From contig JAEEMI010000017.1 in assembly GCA_016283155.1 (NCBI GenBank), positions 1 through 64,000 of the forward strand: a stretch of 64,000 nucleotides of DNA. The letters are read 5' to 3'. The notes below the pieces were generated by a model, which was not told the origin of the DNA, did not search any database, and saw only the letters and a list, made by a program, of their open reading frames with translations. Positions 17,888-25,460 of this stretch are shown here, piece after piece. Numbering within the stretch: position 1 is the stretch's first letter; each line of letters starts with the position of its first letter. Made by a program: the position numbers and the translations under genes. The stretch is from Clostridia bacterium. Its GTDB lineage: Bacteria; Bacillota; Clostridia; Christensenellales; UBA1242.

Positions 17888-19177
17888 ATGTTGAGTGTTG
17901 AGCAAAAAATTGAGCACTTGAAAAAATTAGGTTTTGTTGGCGATTTTACGGAGGTCAGAAAATTTTATGCGGGACAAAAGTTTAATCAAAGTGATTCAAA
18001 TATCGAAAAACTAATTCGCTTTTCAGAAGAATTGTGGAATGAATATAGTTTTATTTTGAAAGAATTACCGTGTGTAAAATCAGCAGAAAAAGTAAAATTA
18101 TTAGCGCGGAAAGAAGAATTGGTTTCAATCGCGTTTCCGAATCACGGGGTTTTTGTTGATATTCGTGATGGCTTTTATTGTACAGTTTGTGCGATTGATT
18201 TTGAAAAAAATAGTCTTTCTTGTCTTAATAAAAATGTTAGATTTGGTAAATATACTTTGGCTAAATTAGGCGATTTTGCTTTGTTAGGCGAAGATGTAAG
18301 AATTGGAGCAATATTAGGCACCGATGTACAACCTAATGCTAAAGTTATTTTAGGTAATGATATTTGGCTTTGTGCTAGTACCGTGATTGGTGCCGGTGCA
18401 ATTATTAATCCAGGAACTGTAGTCGGTTTGGGTGCTTGTGTTTATCCTAATCAAATTACTGAGACCAACACTTTGGTGATAGGAAATCCAGCTAAAGTTA
18501 AATCAAAGATTGATGATCATTATCAATCAAAAAAAGATAATTTAACATATCGTAGTGCGGATGAAATTGATTTTATTGTGCGCCATTTACGTAATTTAGG
18601 ATTGGATGTTGATGAAGCGTATCTCAATGCTTTAAAGGGTGAAAAGTACAATTGTGCTTTACCAGGTATGGCTAGAATTACCGAATTTTCGCATCAACTA
18701 TCTTATGAGTATAATCATCCGCAAACTAGTGCCGGACGTCGACGCGAGATTCTTAAAATCTTATTTCCGATTTGTGGTAAAAACTTTCAAGTTGGACGTG
18801 GTTTATTTGTCGATGTTTTAGGTTTAGCGAGAATTGGTGATGACGTGCATATTGGCGATAATGCATTTTTTGCTGGTAATATTACGATTGGTAATAATGT
18901 AGAAATTGGTGCTGATTTAATTTTAGCGGGAATTGGACACGAAATGCCAGCGACGGGACGACGTTTTCATATGTTGCAAGATGTGGTGGGAGAACCTTGT
19001 GAGGTCGGTAAAATACAAATTGCTGACAATGTAAAAATTGGTAAATATTGTACAATGGCACCGGGCAGCATCTTAACACAAAATTTGTCTGATTACACTT
19101 ATGTTGTTGGAAACAATAGGATTTTTAAAAAGGTCAAACCAGAACAATTTGGCAATGATTTTACACCAACACATTGA
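17888..19177 (+). CDS. Tandem maltose/galactoside O-acetyltransferase-like protein
   Basis: A 429-residue protein built of two related halves of ~210 residues, each like a whole Maa/LacA/NodL acetyltransferase (helical N-terminal part, then a left-handed beta-helix). The second half is the more regular: RRREILKILFP, repeated [IV]G-x-x hexapeptides, GIGHEMPATGRR with the likely catalytic His, and a final GNNRIFKKVK. The first half keeps VILGNDIWLC, VIGAGAIINPGTVVGLGA and VIGNPAKVKSKI but has GTDVQ where the active-site His is expected. One half may therefore be inactive and structural. These enzymes transfer acetyl from acetyl-CoA to a sugar or similar hydroxyl; the substrate is not known. It is a single-gene unit with a leaderless promoter. 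Confidence 0.8.
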   Translation: MLSVEQKIEHLKKLGFVGDFTEVRKFYAGQKFNQSDSNIEKLIRFSEELWNEYSFILKELPCVKSAEKVKLLARKEELVSIAFPNHGVFVDIRDGFYCTVCAIDFEKNSLSCLNKNVRFGKYTLAKLGDFALLGEDVRIGAILGTDVQPNAKVILGNDIWLCASTVIGAGAIINPGTVVGLGACVYPNQITETNTLVIGNPAKVKSKIDDHYQSKKDNLTYRSADEIDFIVRHLRNLGLDVDEAYLNALKGEKYNCALPGMARITEFSHQLSYEYNHPQTSAGRRREILKILFPICGKNFQVGRGLFVDVLGLARIGDDVHIGDNAFFAGNITIGNNVEIGADLILAGIGHEMPATGRRFHMLQDVVGEPCEVGKIQIADNVKIGKYCTMAPGSILTQNLSDYTYVVGNNRIFKKVKPEQFGNDFTPTH

Positions 19178-19199
19178 TTAAGCTAAACTCTGTGTTTAC

Positions 19200-19228
19200 T
19201 TGACAGCGGTAGGGGTTCGGACTAATAT
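19200..19228 (+). promoter_or_regulatory. Promoter of ABC transporter operon (leaderless layout)
   Basis: TTGACA (19200-19205), 17 bases and TAATAT (19223-19228), then 7 bases to ATG 19236. This rules out the upstream TTG/ATG as real starts because they lie in the promoter. Confidence 0.7.
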
Positions 19229-19235
19229 GGAAATT

Positions 19236-20153
19236 ATGAGCGAAAGTAGTCAAAATAATTATGTGGTGGAAACCGATAATTTGACCAAGACCTACGGTAG
19301 CAAAACTGTTTTGGATCACGTGTCGCTACACGTTGCCAAAGGGGATATCTATGGGTTCATTGGTAAAAATGGGGCAGGTAAAACAACTTTAATGAAGTTG
19401 TTGTTAGGAATGTCACATCCAACCTCTGGTGAAATGAAATTGTTTGGTGGCGAAAAATTAAGTGTGGCACGTCGTCGCATTGGGGCGTTAATTGAAGAAC
19501 CGGCTTTGTACAAAGGTTGTTCAGCAATGGAAAATATGAAACGCTTTGCGATTTTAGCAGGTGCAGATATCGTCGAAGTACAAGAAATATTAGAGTTTGT
19601 TGGCTTGGGTGATGTTGGTAAAAAGAAAGTCGGCAAATTTTCTTTGGGTATGAAACAACGTTTGGGCATTGCGATTGCAATGTTGGGTAATCCAGAATTG
19701 TTAGTTTTGGATGAACCAGTCAACGGACTTGACCCCGAAGGTATCAAAGAAATCCGTGACTTATTATTACGTTTAAATCACGAAAAAGGTGTGACCGTTT
19801 TAATTTCCAGTCACTTATTGGACGAATTAGCCAAAGTTACCACGCGTTATGGAATCATTAACAAAGGTCATTTGGTGGAAGAAATTTCTGCCGCAGATTT
19901 AAAGAAACAATGTCAACAAAAATTACACATTGTAACGGATAAACCAGCGGTAGCAGCTAAAATTATTAAGAAATTATCACCGAAAGCGGTGATTACTGCA
20001 CAGGATAACAGTATTGATGCAGTAGGCATTACAGTAGATAATGCAACAATTAATAAACAATTGGTTCAAGCCGATGTTAACGTGGAAAGTATTACTTTTG
20101 CAATGGATAGTATGGAAGATTACTTCATCCAACGAATGGGAGGTAACAAATAA
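19236..20153 (+). CDS. ABC transporter ATP-binding protein
   Basis: A 305-residue ATPase of the ABC-2 exporter (bacitracin/lantibiotic or Na+ exporter-like) class. Walker A is IGKNGAGKTT near residue 45, the signature is FSLGMKQRLGIA, Walker B is LLVLDEPVNGLDPEG, and the switch His is in ISSHLLDEL. The C-terminal ~90 residues form the extra domain usual in this subgroup. The start is set at MSESSQ by the promoter position. Its stop codon overlaps the start of the permease gene (TAATG), so the two are translationally coupled. The cargo is unknown. Confidence 0.9.
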   Translation: MSESSQNNYVVETDNLTKTYGSKTVLDHVSLHVAKGDIYGFIGKNGAGKTTLMKLLLGMSHPTSGEMKLFGGEKLSVARRRIGALIEEPALYKGCSAMENMKRFAILAGADIVEVQEILEFVGLGDVGKKKVGKFSLGMKQRLGIAIAMLGNPELLVLDEPVNGLDPEGIKEIRDLLLRLNHEKGVTVLISSHLLDELAKVTTRYGIINKGHLVEEISAADLKKQCQQKLHIVTDKPAVAAKIIKKLSPKAVITAQDNSIDAVGITVDNATINKQLVQADVNVESITFAMDSMEDYFIQRMGGNK

Positions 20154-20929
20154 TGGGTAAGTTATTAAAATTTGAATGGCGCAAGTTATGGCGACAAAAG
20201 AGTTTATATATTATTTTTAGCATTGGTTTTATTAGTATTATTTTGTCAATGTTATTGGCAAAGCTCGTATCTGAAGTTGCTGCTATATTTAATCCGAGTG
20301 ATGATACGTTGAATGCAACTAAGGCGATGTTGTCGGTTTTAGTATCTAGTAGTAACTTTATTTCTTTATTAGGTATCTATATCGCGATTTTCGTTTGTTC
20401 GGATTATTCACAACACACCATAAAAAATATTTATGCTCGTGGTTATAATCGTAGTGCGGTTTATTTTAGCAAATATTTAATTTCTTTATTTGTATCGGTT
20501 GTGGTAGCAATTATATACATTGCCTTTGGTTTCCTGTTCGTGTTGATTTCTGGTGGCTATGCTGGTAGTATGCCGGCTGATATGTGGCGCGATTTAGTAT
20601 TGCAATTATGGACTGTAGTCGGTATACACGGATTGTTTTTTGGTATTAGTATGATGGTCGGTAATGTTGCGGGAAGTTTGGCTTTTAATTTGGTAGGTGT
20701 TTCAGTTGTATTTGCTTTATTGAATACATTTTTCCAAGTAATTAAAGTTGATTTCGATGTTATGCGTTATAGTTTGGAAATGATTTTAGGTGGTTTAGCA
20801 CGGATGCCAATTTCTTATAATGCAGTAATTGAGCATCCTGGCTTGGTTCGCGCTTTAATTGTACCACTTGCCTATGTAATTGTTTTTGTTGGTGGCGGTT
20901 GGTTAGTTAACCGTCGTCGTGACGTTTAA
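20153..20929 (+). CDS. ABC-2 type transporter permease
   Basis: A 258-residue membrane protein starting MGKLLKFEWRKLWRQKS, typical of ABC-2 permeases. It has six likely helices near residues 18-38, 62-82, 105-132, 152-172, 178-198 and 230-250. It overlaps the ATPase gene by one base and so forms an ATPase-permease exporter pair. It ends NRRRDV, and its last 4 bases overlap the convergent small gene. The substrate cannot be told; peptide, drug or ion export are possible. Confidence 0.85.
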   Translation: MGKLLKFEWRKLWRQKSLYIIFSIGFISIILSMLLAKLVSEVAAIFNPSDDTLNATKAMLSVLVSSSNFISLLGIYIAIFVCSDYSQHTIKNIYARGYNRSAVYFSKYLISLFVSVVVAIIYIAFGFLFVLISGGYAGSMPADMWRDLVLQLWTVVGIHGLFFGISMMVGNVAGSLAFNLVGVSVVFALLNTFFQVIKVDFDVMRYSLEMILGGLARMPISYNAVIEHPGLVRALIVPLAYVIVFVGGGWLVNRRRDV

Positions 20930-21318
20930 TATTGCAAAGTACAACTTTTGCCTTGATAAGTAACAACCATTGGTGCGCCAGTGGTTGTTTTTATTTGGCA
21001 GAAACCATAAGCGGTTAATTTAAAAATATCGTGGTCATAGGTGACTAACGTTGGGTCGTCTTGAATACTTTGATAAATTTCATTCCAGGTACGCATTACT
21101 TGGTTATGATAACATAATTCCAGTTGCCAAATTTTGTAATCATCAAGTTGGTTTTGATATTGTTTGCCCACGAAGGTACTGACTAATTCCCAATCGGCAA
21201 CGTACGTGTCGGCACTGGCTGGTTTTTGTAAATGGTTCACAATTATCGGTAAAGAAATCGCGATCGTACCACAGAAGAGAATTACCGCAAGATTAATGAA
21301 CAGTTTGCGCCGAAACAT
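20926..21318 (-). CDS. Small single-pass membrane or secreted protein
   Basis: A 130-residue protein with one hydrophobic helix at residues ~7-24 (INLAVILFCGTIAISLPII) after a basic start (MFRRK), then a ~100-residue soluble, Tyr/Gln/Asp-rich part. Longer starts are possible on the same frame up to 21423, but a TTGGTA-18-TATGTT promoter ends 6 bases before ATG 21318, which fits the leaderless pattern of this genome. Two cysteines (LELCYHNQ and GFCQIK, with a third in SCTLQY) may form a disulfide outside the cell. I do not recognise the family. It converges on the ABC permease with a 4-base overlap. Confidence 0.6.
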   Translation of the reverse strand: MFRRKLFINLAVILFCGTIAISLPIIVNHLQKPASADTYVADWELVSTFVGKQYQNQLDDYKIWQLELCYHNQVMRTWNEIYQSIQDDPTLVTYDHDIFKLTAYGFCQIKTTTGAPMVVTYQGKSCTLQY

Positions 21319-21324
21319 AAAACC

Positions 21325-21354
21325 AACATACAATGAGAGTAGGAATTTTACCAA
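21325..21354 (-). promoter_or_regulatory. Promoter of small membrane protein gene (leaderless layout)
   Basis: On the minus strand TTGGTA (21354-21349), 18 bases and TATGTT (21330-21325), then 6 bases to the ATG. Confidence 0.45.
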
Positions 21355-21464
21355 ACGAAATTTGTCGAAATTCGGTACAAATAAACTATAAGAAAAAAAT
21401 GGACTGGGGTATTGCATTCGCAAGTAGGGTATGATAAATTATGCATTATTAAATAGGAGCAATG

Positions 21465-22337
21465 ATGGAACAAAAATTAAGTACAATTTGGACACCATTG
21501 AAAGGAAAAAAGCAATTACAAGAACAAATGGTCGATGTTACTCGCTTCATTGAGCCATATGGTGAACATTTGGGACAACCTGGTTTAATTCGTTTTGAAC
21601 CAGTTAATGCAAAATATGCTGCAATGCACAATTTGAAGGCGACTGATTATGCTAATGATAGTAATCCAGCTATGTATGTATTGCGGATGCGTTTGAAACT
21701 TGATCAAATGATCATTGCCAGTTTGAAATCTGAAAATTTTGGCGAAATTCAAGAAGACCGTGACCGTTATCAAAACTTTTGTGGTTTGGTTGGTCACACA
21801 ATTAAATTTGGTGCTTGCCCGTGTCGGAAAGTTGATAGTGCAGAAATTGAAAAACAGAGTTTAATGCGCACAAATAAATCATTTCCTCAATTTAATCGTT
21901 TAGAGGAATATTTGGAAAATCCAGAATTTAAAACGCAAGATAATCAATATTATGTACGTACCAAAGCAATTGATTTAAGTGGAAAGGCACCTAAAACGTC
22001 TTGGCGTAAAACGTTTGGATTACCAGAAAAAGAACAATATAACTATTTCAAAAAGGAATTAATGCAATGGTACGTTGTGAATTATAATGCTGTATCGGCT
22101 GGATATGATCTGGAAAATAAAAATAGTACTCGTTATATTGAATTGGAAAGTAAGTACATTTATATTGGTGACCAAGTTTATGGTTTACAAGGTTCAGTAC
22201 CGGGGTATGTCAGTCCGCGTTTCCTAAAAGATATGTGTGTGATGTCGGTTGACTTCTTAAAAGCTAATGGTGTGAAAAATGTGGAACGATTAATTTCACA
22301 AACACAGAAGCAACAAGACAATGAAAAGACAATGTAA
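21465..22337 (+). CDS. Unrecognised 290-residue cytoplasmic protein
   Basis: The ribosome-binding site AGGAG (21455-21459) lies 5 bases before ATG 21465; an adjacent ATG at 21462 is too close. The protein is soluble with no signal peptide or membrane helix. A CxC pair stands in FGACPCRKVDSAE, and single cysteines occur at QNFCGL and DMCVMS, so metal or redox function is conceivable but not shown. The C-terminal half has many Tyr residues (KEQYNYFKKELMQWYVVNYN). It is followed 16 bases later by an 86-residue gene with its own ribosome-binding site, so the two form an operon. I cannot assign a function. Confidence 0.7.
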   Translation: MEQKLSTIWTPLKGKKQLQEQMVDVTRFIEPYGEHLGQPGLIRFEPVNAKYAAMHNLKATDYANDSNPAMYVLRMRLKLDQMIIASLKSENFGEIQEDRDRYQNFCGLVGHTIKFGACPCRKVDSAEIEKQSLMRTNKSFPQFNRLEEYLENPEFKTQDNQYYVRTKAIDLSGKAPKTSWRKTFGLPEKEQYNYFKKELMQWYVVNYNAVSAGYDLENKNSTRYIELESKYIYIGDQVYGLQGSVPGYVSPRFLKDMCVMSVDFLKANGVKNVERLISQTQKQQDNEKTM

Positions 22338-22353
22338 TAAAGGAGCAAAAGAA

Positions 22354-22614
22354 ATGGAAGATCAAAAATTAAGTGAAGTTAATGGTAATATGATTAATGG
22401 ATACAGTCGACCAAAAGCAAAAATTCCGTTTGCTGGTTATACTGAAGTAATGGATGATTTTAAGACCATTTATGCGCTTCTTACCAAGTATTATGGTGAT
22501 GAAGCAACTTGGTCACAAGATATGAAAACGTTTTTAGATGGTTTAAAATACCGTGCGGCTTTACCACGACTAGAAGAAGATACAAAGGGAGTTGAAATTC
22601 CATACGCGGACTGA
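22354..22614 (+). CDS. Unrecognised 86-residue protein
   Basis: The start ATG 22354 follows AAAGGAGC by 7 bases. The product is small, soluble, acidic at its C-terminus (LEEDTKGVEIPYAD) and contains a helical middle (DFKTIYALLTKYYGDEATW). It lies 16 bases after the 290-residue unknown gene and is probably co-expressed with it as a partner. A hairpin follows directly. No family is recognised. Confidence 0.65.
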   Translation: MEDQKLSEVNGNMINGYSRPKAKIPFAGYTEVMDDFKTIYALLTKYYGDEATWSQDMKTFLDGLKYRAALPRLEEDTKGVEIPYAD

Positions 22615-22625
22615 TTTCAAATTTT

Positions 22626-22656
22626 AAGTGACCTGGTAACAGGTCATTTTATTTTT
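22626..22656. terminator. Bidirectional terminator
   Basis: TGACCTG (22629-22635) pairs with CAGGTCA (22640-22646), followed on the plus strand by TTTTATTTTT and flanked on the minus-strand side by TTAAAAT. It lies between two convergent short genes. Confidence 0.7.
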
Positions 22657-22837
22657 GTATTGGTGTGTCAAAAACGGTAATATCAAGGTAATAGTGACCG
22701 CTATTGGGTAAGTTAATTGGTGTGGTTTCGCCATTATCATCTGTATTGTTAAGATATAAAATCTCATCGTGTGTTTCATCGTAAATTTTAACCAACGCAT
22801 CTGGATTCGTGCGTACGGTAATGGTCGTATGTTCCAT
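22649..22837 (-). CDS. Unrecognised 62-residue protein
   Basis: A short ORF starting MEHTTITVRTNPDALVKIYD, with no membrane helix. It is rich in Thr/Asp and beta-strand-like, and ends DTPIQK. It lies just downstream of the RNase P RNA terminator on the same strand. A TAAACT box ends 5 bases before the ATG, again a possible leaderless start, but the -35 box is unclear. Support is limited to the open frame, the position between two hairpins and the promoter-like box. Confidence 0.45.
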   Translation of the reverse strand: MEHTTITVRTNPDALVKIYDETHDEILYLNNTDDNGETTPINLPNSGHYYLDITVFDTPIQK

Positions 22838-22874
22838 ACGTCAGTTTATTGAGAGTAAGCAGAAAAAGTGCATC

Positions 22875-22896
22875 AAAAAAACCCTTACGGGTTTTA
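22875..22896 (-). terminator. Terminator of RNase P RNA
   Basis: On the minus strand, AAAACCC, a GTAA loop and GGGTTTTTTT (seven T). Confidence 0.85.
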
Positions 22897-22899
22897 ATG

Positions 22900-23229
22900 A
22901 GTTAATCGTAAGCTGGGTTATGTCGAGGGCGCTCATCTATCTTGGTGTACCGTCACCGGCACGCTCGCGCGGTGTATGGATCGAGTTGACTGGCCGCCAT
23001 TAAATCCCGATCGCTAACCTTGCATCTCGTGGGGTTTACATTGCCACTACGGTCACCCGCAGTGCGGTGGGCTCTTACTCCGCCGTTTCACCCTTACCCG
23101 AAACCGGGCGGTTTGCTTTCTGTTGCACTGTCCTTCACGTCGCCGTGACAAGCCGTTAACTTGCACGATGCCATTTGATGCCCAGACTTTCCTCTGTTCA
23201 GTCACCCGAACAGCAAGCGCCTGATTAAC
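22900..23229 (-). ncRNA. rnpB: RNase P RNA, class A
   Basis: The catalytic RNA that trims tRNA 5' ends. On the minus strand the conserved core GAGGAAAGTCTGGGC is seen near 23200-23185. It is followed by the P10/11-type segment GACAGTGCAACAGAAAG, by GTAAGGGTGAAAC, and by the 3' segment ATAACCCAGCTTACG. P1 can be formed by GTTAATC (23229-23223) with GATTAAC (22907-22901), which sets the ends to within a few bases. At ~330 bases it is slightly short for type A. A promoter (TTGTCA-17-TATGCT) and a terminator frame it. Confidence 0.93.
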
Positions 23230-23234
23230 GTTTC

Positions 23235-23263
23235 AGCATATCATATTGGTATTGAAATGACAA
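23235..23263 (-). promoter_or_regulatory. Promoter of rnpB
   Basis: On the minus strand TTGTCA (23263-23258), 17 bases and TATGCT (23240-23235). The start is expected at about 23229. Confidence 0.65.
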
Positions 23264-23279
23264 GTTAGTGCTTTTCCCT

Positions 23280-23308
23280 TTTACAAAAAAAGTATCTCGT
23301 GTTACAGT
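23280..23308 (+). promoter_or_regulatory. Promoter of the cmk-hydrogenase operon
   Basis: TTTACA (23280-23285), 17 bases and TACAGT (23303-23308). ATG 23319 follows after 10 bases, giving an almost leaderless mRNA. Confidence 0.5.
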
Positions 23309-23318
23309 GATTTCTAGT

Positions 23319-23942
23319 ATGGTAATTGCAATGGATGGTCCTACGGCAAGTGGGAAAGGAACGATTTCAAAATTATTAGCAAAAAAATTAAATTATTTAT
23401 GTTTAGATACGGGGGCAATATATCGTGCGATTGCGGTTTGTGATTTACGTGGTAAAGATTTTCGCAAAAGCCAAATTGTAATTAAGTGTGGTACTGACAA
23501 ACGTACTTTGGTTGAGTTGGATGGAGAAGACATTACCACTGAAATTCGTTCGGTTGCGGTTTCGAAACACGTGCCAATCGTTGCTGCTAATCCAGCGGTG
23601 CAAGATCGCGTTCATCAAATTCAACATCAGACCGCACGTGATTTAGATTTAGTAGTGGAAGGGCGTGAAACGACTTCGGTGTCCTTTCCTGATGCTGATT
23701 TTAAGTTCTATGTAAATGCAACTTTGGAAGAACGTGCGCGTCGTCGTTATCGTGATTTTCAGCAACGCGGAGAAACTATTACTTTTGATGAGGTCTTACA
23801 AGCTACCGCTGAACGTGATCGAATGGATACTGAACGTGACGTATCACCATTAATTAAAGTACCAGATGCGATTGAAATTGATACGACTGGACGAATCGCC
23901 GATGAAGTGGTGGACGAAATGTTGGCAATTATATTAAAATAA
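23319..23942 (+). CDS. cmk: Cytidylate kinase
   Basis: Phosphorylates CMP and dCMP with ATP. The 207-residue product is near the usual ~220. It starts MVIAMDGPTASGKGT with the P-loop, then LDTGAIYRA, the ATSV-like substrate site VVEGRETTSVSFPDADFKFY and the lid residues ERARRR and DTERDVSPL. The start at 23319 is chosen because it puts the P-loop at the usual distance from the N-terminus; the longer frame up to 23268 runs through the promoter. It heads an operon with the acyltransferase-Nudix gene four bases downstream, in line with the common cmk-plsC pairing in Firmicutes. Confidence 0.93.
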   Translation: MVIAMDGPTASGKGTISKLLAKKLNYLCLDTGAIYRAIAVCDLRGKDFRKSQIVIKCGTDKRTLVELDGEDITTEIRSVAVSKHVPIVAANPAVQDRVHQIQHQTARDLDLVVEGRETTSVSFPDADFKFYVNATLEERARRRYRDFQQRGETITFDEVLQATAERDRMDTERDVSPLIKVPDAIEIDTTGRIADEVVDEMLAIILK

Positions 23943-23946
23943 AGCT

Positions 23947-25050
23947 ATGTTAAGATTTTTGTTAAAATTGATTTGTTACATACCTTTCAAATTGATGTTT
24001 TGGACGCGCTGGGTTAACAAAAAAGAATTACGCAAATATCGTGGTAAACCAGTCATTTTAGCAATGAATCATCGAAATGCATTAGATGGTCCAATGTTGG
24101 TCATTGATGTTTGGCGTAAAACTAATTTTTGGATTAAAGGTGAATTATTTAATAAAGGATTCGGTCGTTGGTTCTTTCGTAATTTAGGCGGTATTCCGGT
24201 AAGGAGTTCAGCCGAATTAGCTTTGATGCGTGACAGTCAAAAAATTCTGCAAAAGAATCGTGCTTTAGTAGTAATGCCAGAAGGACATCGTTCGTTTAAT
24301 GCTGATAATAACCTGAAAATTCAAAACGGGATTGCAATGGTAGCTTTACATACTGGAATTCCAGTAATTCCGGTGGTTACTGACCGACCATTTCGTTTAT
24401 TCCGTTTAACACGCATCAAAGTTGGAACTGCAATTGATCCAACACGTTTCTTGGTTGATGGTCGAATGACTAAAGATGGCATTGCTAAATTGGGTGATTT
24501 GGTGCAATATCAAATGCAACAATTATTGGTTGGTTTCAGTAAACCACCACGCCAAAAACGTTGGCAAACTGAACCTAGTATTATTGGACGTGGAATTGTC
24601 ATTCATAATGGTAAATTATTGGTAATCTTACGTCATCGTGACAATCAAGAATACTACGTTTTCCCTGGGGGACACGTGGACCCTGGCGAAACTTTATCAC
24701 AAACTTGTGCACGTGAAGTATTAGAAGAGACCAGTGTAGTGGCACGCCCGTTTCGGGAATTGTATAAGTTTTGGTATGAAGATCATAAACACCATCGGGG
24801 TGATGGCTGGCAAACTTTTATGGCTTGTGAATACCAAAAAGGTGAACCGCAACCGACCGATGCAGAAGAGTATACCGACCCATTGCGTCGTGGTGGAACT
24901 TACGAACCAGTATGGTTGGATATGGAAGCAGTTGAAAAAGTTGATTTACGTCCATCATTTGTAAAAAAACAACTGTTAAAAGATTATCGCAAAAAAGGCG
25001 AACGTTTACCATTCCCTTTACGTAAATTGGAGGATGTGAAAATTAAATGA
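23947..25050 (+). CDS. Fusion of 1-acylglycerol-3-phosphate acyltransferase (PlsC) and Nudix hydrolase
   Basis: A 367-residue two-domain protein. Residues ~1-195 are a PlsC-type acyltransferase: the HX4D motif is NHRNALDG (His42, Asp47), with GGIPVRSS and the PEGHRS motif further on; it would acylate lysophosphatidate at the membrane. Residues ~205-350 are a Nudix hydrolase with the box GGHVDPGETLSQTCAREVLEE (the usual final Gly is replaced by Ser in TSV). PlsC next to cmk is normal in Firmicutes, but a covalent Nudix partner is not. The Nudix part may act on a nucleotide such as CDP-alcohols or CTP-derived products, which is inference only. The stop overlaps the start of hydC (ATGA). Confidence 0.85.
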   Translation: MLRFLLKLICYIPFKLMFWTRWVNKKELRKYRGKPVILAMNHRNALDGPMLVIDVWRKTNFWIKGELFNKGFGRWFFRNLGGIPVRSSAELALMRDSQKILQKNRALVVMPEGHRSFNADNNLKIQNGIAMVALHTGIPVIPVVTDRPFRLFRLTRIKVGTAIDPTRFLVDGRMTKDGIAKLGDLVQYQMQQLLVGFSKPPRQKRWQTEPSIIGRGIVIHNGKLLVILRHRDNQEYYVFPGGHVDPGETLSQTCAREVLEETSVVARPFRELYKFWYEDHKHHRGDGWQTFMACEYQKGEPQPTDAEEYTDPLRRGGTYEPVWLDMEAVEKVDLRPSFVKKQLLKDYRKKGERLPFPLRKLEDVKIK

Positions 25051-25460
25051 TTCCGGATAGTATCATTGTCGCGTTACAAAAAGAAATGCAAAAATCGGGG
25101 TACATTTCACGTGATGCAGTGAACCGGATTGCGGATGAATTTTGTGTTTCACCAACACAGGTATATTCGGTGGCTTCGTTTTATCAGCAGTTTTCGTTTA
25201 CGCCAAAGGGGAAAAATGTGATTGCGGTATGTATGGGAACGGCGTGTTTTATTGCGGGTGCTGAAAAAATCTTGGCAATGTTAAAAGATGAATTGGGAAT
25301 TGGTGAAGGGGAAATTACTCCGGATGGCAAGTTTTCAATCCAAAAAAACACACGTTGTTTAGGTAAATGTGCTGTGGCACCAGTGGTTACGATTAATGAC
25401 CGGGTTTATGAGAAGGCTACTGTAGCACAGATTAAGGAGGCCATTAATGAACTTCGGTAA
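25047..25460 (+). CDS. hydC: Bifurcating [FeFe] hydrogenase subunit C (NuoE-like)
   Basis: A 137-residue thioredoxin-fold [2Fe-2S] protein of the NuoE/HydC family. The four cysteine ligands are in CMGTACFIAGA (two) and TRCLGKCAVAPVV (two). The helical N-terminal part (ISRDAVNRIADEF, SPTQVYSVASFYQQF) is typical. It starts inside the stop of the preceding gene and overlaps hydB by 14 bases, so the operon is tightly coupled. In HydABC complexes this subunit helps pass electrons between the flavin subunit and the hydrogenase subunit. Confidence 0.93.
   Translation: MIPDSIIVALQKEMQKSGYISRDAVNRIADEFCVSPTQVYSVASFYQQFSFTPKGKNVIAVCMGTACFIAGAEKILAMLKDELGIGEGEITPDGKFSIQKNTRCLGKCAVAPVVTINDRVYEKATVAQIKEAINELR

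Noticed and set aside
21789-21860. Ferredoxin-thioredoxin reductase signature (CPC) in the 290-residue protein
   Set aside because: Only one CxC is present; the additional cysteines at family spacing are missing and the length is far from that family.
22845-23010. Plus-strand ORF of 64 residues over the RNase P RNA region
   Set aside because: It covers the 3' part of rnpB and its terminator, whose conserved core and P1 pairing are clear.
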